Source: JBMDXB01 sp048594975 (lineage in GTDB: Bacteria > Acidobacteriota > Vicinamibacteria > Vicinamibacterales > 2-12-FULL-66-21). From it: a stretch of 56,843 nucleotides of DNA. The position numbers and the translations under genes are program-made. This document shows, piece by piece, positions 53,866 through 56,843 of the stretch. The first letter of the stretch is position 1; each line of letters begins with the position of its first letter. The stretch is taken from contig JBMDXQ010000109.1 of assembly GCA_048594975.1 (NCBI GenBank), positions 1 through 56,843 of the forward strand, read 5' to 3'. The notes beneath the pieces were generated by a model that made no database searches, was not told where the DNA came from, and was given only the letters and a program-made list of their open reading frames with translations.

Positions 53866-56370
53866 TCAAACCTGCCGCAACGCCTCGGTCGGTTGAACAC
53901 GCAGCGCACGGCGCGCCGGTGCGGCGCACGCCAGCACACCCACGACCGCCATGATGACGGACGTGATCACCAACGAGACGAGGAGATCCGCGGTCAGGCT
54001 GTCGGCGCGCCACGCGATGAGCAGGATGAGGCTGTTGCCGGCGAGGATCCCGCCGCCGAGCTGACGACCGGCACGCGCGAAAACTGTACGCAGCACGCGC
54101 CGGGGACTGGCGCCGAGTGCGATACGGATGCCGATCTCGCGCGTGCGACGCGCCACGGCCACGGCCATGAGCGCATACAGACCGGCCGCGGAGAAGACCA
54201 CCGCTGCGAGCAGAATGGTGCCGACAACCACGATGCCGAAAACCCCCGGCGCCCGCTGTCGTGCGACGATCTCCTCGAGGGTCACGATGTCCCGGAGCTG
54301 CAGCCCCGAATCGACCTGCCGCGCAAGGGCGGCGACGCGGGGCGCAAGCGGCGCGGCGTCCCCCGCGACGCGCACAGCGACCACGACAGGATCGAGCTCC
54401 GCCGGCGAGGCGGCGCGATAGATGTACGCGGCTCCATTCCAATCGGCGGGAAACAACGTCTCGAAGTCGGTGATCACACCGACGATCTCGTGCCAGGGTC
54501 CCAACTCGCGCTCGGGGCCTCGCTGGACCGTGCGAATGCGTGCGCCCACAGGGTTCCTGCCCACCAGGCGCGCGAACGCCTCGTTGACTACGACCGGCCC
54601 GTTCCGCGTCCCAGCGTCAGCGGTGTGCAAGCCGCGGCCGGCCACGATCTTGGCGCCGAACGCGTCGTGATAGCCGGCACCGACGGCAGCCATCGCGAAT
54701 CCGCGCTCGTAATTGCCCTGCACGCGAGCCGGAGCTGCACCGTCCTGCTCCATTTCCACCGCCACCCACTCCGGGGCCATCGTCGGCAGGCGATCGCCGT
54801 GCGTCACGTGCGTCACACCAGGCTCCTCACGCAACCGGCCGGCGAGCTCTTCGTATGCCCGCGCGCGACGCGCGCCGATCTGCCCATCGTCAGGCACACC
54901 GCGCTCGCCGGCCAGCGCCTCGTTGTCGATCTTGAGGCGGAGGGTGAGGTAACGCTCCGTCGGAAACGCTGGCCACCTCGACTCGTTGTGCAGGGAGTTG
55001 GCGGCAATTCCCACCGCGGCGGGCACGAACAGCAGCGTGCACGCCACCTGCGCGCCGACGATGAACGACCAGATGCCGCCGAACTTCATCGTCCCGCCGG
55101 TGCTCGTGATCCCCTGCAGTCCCCGCAGGACGGACCCGCCCGTGGCCTTTAGTGCCGGCAGCAGGCCGATCAGTGCCGCGGCGACGAGCGCGAGCAGCAA
55201 CGCATACGCAATCGTGGCCGGCTCGAGCCGCAGATCCACCCAGAACGGCAGGCCGTCTCCCATGTTCTGACTCGCCTGGGCCCAGGCATAGCGCACCATC
55301 GTCTGGGCCACGACGAGCCCGAGCGCGGCAGCGGCGAGGGCCAGCACGAGCCCTTCGGTGAGGATCTGCGCGATCACGCGGGCACGGCTCGCCCCCAGCG
55401 CGTGCCGGACAACCATCTCCGACTCGCGCATCGCCGTGCGCGCGAAGATCAACGTCGCGACGTTCGCCGAGATCGCCCCCAGCACTAGCAGGACGACGGC
55501 GTGGATCGCCAGATCTTCGAACCGCAGCGGATCGCCTGGCGTACGCCCGGCGAAGGCGCGAACGCGCGTGCGCAGCTGCGCGTGGGTTGCCGGCTCGTCG
55601 GCGGCAAGGCGTGCCGAGACGACGTCGAGTTCCGCCGCCGCGTCCTGCCAGCTCGCGCCGTCGGCGAGGCGCCCGAACACTTGCACGGCCGGTCCTTCGC
55701 GCGGCGCCGCATCCTGGACGGGCAACGGCACCCATAGCTGCTGATTGCGCGGGAAGCCGAAGCGCGGCGGCATCACGCCGACCACGGTGCGAGCCGTGCG
55801 ACCCACGGTCACGACGCGGCCGATGATCGCCGGGTCGTGCAGGAACTGTCTCAGCCAGACGTCGTAACCCAGGACCACGACGGGCTCCGCACCCTGCATT
55901 TCGTCCGTCGGCTGCAGCGGCCTGCCGAGCAGCGGCGGTACGCGGGTGAGCGGAAACGCAGACGCCGTGATCTCCGCCACGCGCAGTGATTCGACACGGT
56001 CTTCGCCCGTGAGCACGTTGCGCTCGCTCACGCGGGCGGCGCCGAGCTCCGCCACGGTCTTCAGAGACCGCCGCCAGATCGCGAAATCGTGGAGCACCCT
56101 CGGCTCCACGCGTGACGCCGCCGTGTCCTGCGTCTCGAGGCGCACGACTCGACCGCCTTCAGGGAACGGCAGCCGTTTGTACAGCAGTTCGTCGGCGACT
56201 TCGATGCCGACCGCCCCAATCGCGATGGCGGCCGCCAGCGAGAGGCCCCCGATGATCGTGAGCGCGGGATATTTCAACAGCAGACGCACGCCCAGCTTCC
56301 AGTCGAGCCACGAGACCACGGTCAGCGGGCCGCGGCCCGAGGCCCCCGGTACCTCACCCACCGCCGTCAT
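53866..56370 (-). CDS. FtsX/MacB-type orphan ABC permease (ADOP family)
   Basis: An 834-residue product from ATG 56370 with GGGTGAGG upstream. It has the duplicated MacB/FtsX layout: an N-terminal helix (ALTIIGGLSLAAAIAIGAVG), a large periplasmic MacB_PCD domain (about 65-265, LPFPEGGRVVRLE, GRPLQPTDE, VVVLGYDVWLRQF), three helices (about 285-420) ending in ALKATG, then a second helix-periplasmic-FtsX unit to the end (GASPRRVLRTVF, PARRALRVQPTEALRQV). No ATPase gene is adjacent. Such permeases are numerous in Acidobacteriota and probably export peptides or act in envelope transport. Confidence 0.9.
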   Translation of the reverse strand: MTAVGEVPGASGRGPLTVVSWLDWKLGVRLLLKYPALTIIGGLSLAAAIAIGAVGIEVADELLYKRLPFPEGGRVVRLETQDTAASRVEPRVLHDFAIWRRSLKTVAELGAARVSERNVLTGEDRVESLRVAEITASAFPLTRVPPLLGRPLQPTDEMQGAEPVVVLGYDVWLRQFLHDPAIIGRVVTVGRTARTVVGVMPPRFGFPRNQQLWVPLPVQDAAPREGPAVQVFGRLADGASWQDAAAELDVVSARLAADEPATHAQLRTRVRAFAGRTPGDPLRFEDLAIHAVVLLVLGAISANVATLIFARTAMRESEMVVRHALGASRARVIAQILTEGLVLALAAAALGLVVAQTMVRYAWAQASQNMGDGLPFWVDLRLEPATIAYALLLALVAAALIGLLPALKATGGSVLRGLQGITSTGGTMKFGGIWSFIVGAQVACTLLFVPAAVGIAANSLHNESRWPAFPTERYLTLRLKIDNEALAGERGVPDDGQIGARRARAYEELAGRLREEPGVTHVTHGDRLPTMAPEWVAVEMEQDGAAPARVQGNYERGFAMAAVGAGYHDAFGAKIVAGRGLHTADAGTRNGPVVVNEAFARLVGRNPVGARIRTVQRGPERELGPWHEIVGVITDFETLFPADWNGAAYIYRAASPAELDPVVVAVRVAGDAAPLAPRVAALARQVDSGLQLRDIVTLEEIVARQRAPGVFGIVVVGTILLAAVVFSAAGLYALMAVAVARRTREIGIRIALGASPRRVLRTVFARAGRQLGGGILAGNSLILLIAWRADSLTADLLVSLVITSVIMAVVGVLACAAPARRALRVQPTEALRQV

Positions 56371-56843
56371 CGGGCCTCACCCCGCAGGCGCCCCCGAGCC
56401 TGCTCCCCGCAAACCAGGCCGGCATTCATACGCTCCGCTCCTCCAGTCCGCACACGTCGGTGCATCGGGCCATGCTCATCGAGCCGGCTGATGGAAGCAT
56501 ACCCCCACGGACCAGCCGGTGTCTTCACGTGGAGGTGAGCATTCCGTGAGATTCCGGTGAGCGTCACAGGCCAAACCGCGAGTCAACGCAGATGCATTGG
56601 ACAGCCAGGTGATGGTCCACTGACCAGCGGCTTTGCGGTGGGCACGCGACGGATAGCTCGCGATCAACGATATGACTCTATCGGGAGTGACCGGCGCACC
56701 AGCGCACACGTGAGCGCCGATGCGACTGCGCCGGGTCACTCCCGATAGAGCCGTTTGAACGAAGCCGCTGGCGTCTGCGGCGGACGCGGTGGATCAGTAT
56801 GGGCGTTGAATCGTACGGAGGTCGGTGCGCGCGCGCGGATCTG
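56371..56843. other. Gene-free right end of the window
   Basis: No coding sequence is supported in the 473 bases upstream of the permease gene. It should hold the permease promoter, but no convincing -10/-35 pair is seen. It contains the large palindrome at 56676-56750. Confidence 0.4.
56676..56750. repeat. 75-base palindromic element
   Basis: CTCTATCGGGAGTGACC (56676-56692) has its exact reverse complement at 56734-56750, with a 41-base loop. A further CCGG match near the loop side strengthens the stem. The size is similar to the palindrome at 9888-9967 but the sequence differs. No transposase or target duplication is visible. Confidence 0.65.

Noticed and set aside
56676..56750. Terminal inverted repeats of an insertion sequence
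   Set aside because: The arms are only 41 bases apart with no transposase between them and no visible target duplication.

Overview
The window is GC-rich, densely coded chromosomal DNA from a free-living, probably heterotrophic bacterium, most likely an Acidobacteriota of the Vicinamibacteria type. This placement is inferred from gene content: a MacB/FtsX-like orphan permease of the acidobacterial (ADOP) kind, a CarD regulator, a large beta-propeller hybrid histidine kinase, many Tat-exported enzymes, and 2-oxoacid:ferredoxin oxidoreductase and Rex genes. No marker gene such as rRNA is present to prove it.

Left part (1-20 kb): an exported Pro/Gln/Thr-rich protein with a duplicated helical domain; a decayed gene; an FkbM methyltransferase; an unusual soluble Ser/Thr kinase that ends in a BRCT-like domain, followed by an overlapping arylamine N-acetyltransferase gene; a Tat-exported PhoX/DUF839 protein; a coupled pair of secreted proteins (Sel1-like, then NTR/TIMP-like plus carboxypeptidase-regulatory repeats); a Tat-exported cupredoxin; a membrane spermidine-synthase-like protein; Tat-exported aldo/keto reductase and sugar isomerase-like proteins; a secreted PIG-L deacetylase; a subtilisin with PA and PKD domains; a DUF1810 protein; and two small membrane proteins.

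Middle (20.4-25.5 kb): the most notable part. About 5 kb of minus-strand small genes is punctuated by inverted-repeat sites whose ends are RYYYAAC and GTTRRRY, that is, attC-like recombination sites. Genes and sites alternate as in an integron cassette array: GrpB protein, exported protein, BrnT/BrnA toxin-antitoxin, membrane proteins, isoprenylcysteine methyltransferase-like, cupin, GNAT acetyltransferase. No integron integrase is in the window, so it looks like a CALIN (cluster of attC sites lacking an integrase). Several cassette genes carry frameshifts, and an IS110-type transposase fragment lies inside the array. A tRNA-Leu(CAA) gene bounds it on the right.

Right part (26-56.8 kb): mostly housekeeping and energy genes. 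They are a Reg_prop hybrid kinase with REC and HPt domains; korA-korB; an ATP-grasp ligase; carD with a clear promoter and hairpin; plsC; DUF4126; an OPT transporter; pepD; rex-moaC; a 2-hydroxyacid dehydrogenase; a long-chain acyl-CoA synthetase; a minus-strand lytS-lytTR-lepB-CDF operon; an orphan NuoI-type ferredoxin that may be leaderless; a metallophosphoesterase; a fused MetH(N)-MetF methionine enzyme; a SAM methyltransferase; and the orphan permease. Intergenic gaps repeatedly hold short degenerate word repeats and palindromes, some of them present more than once.
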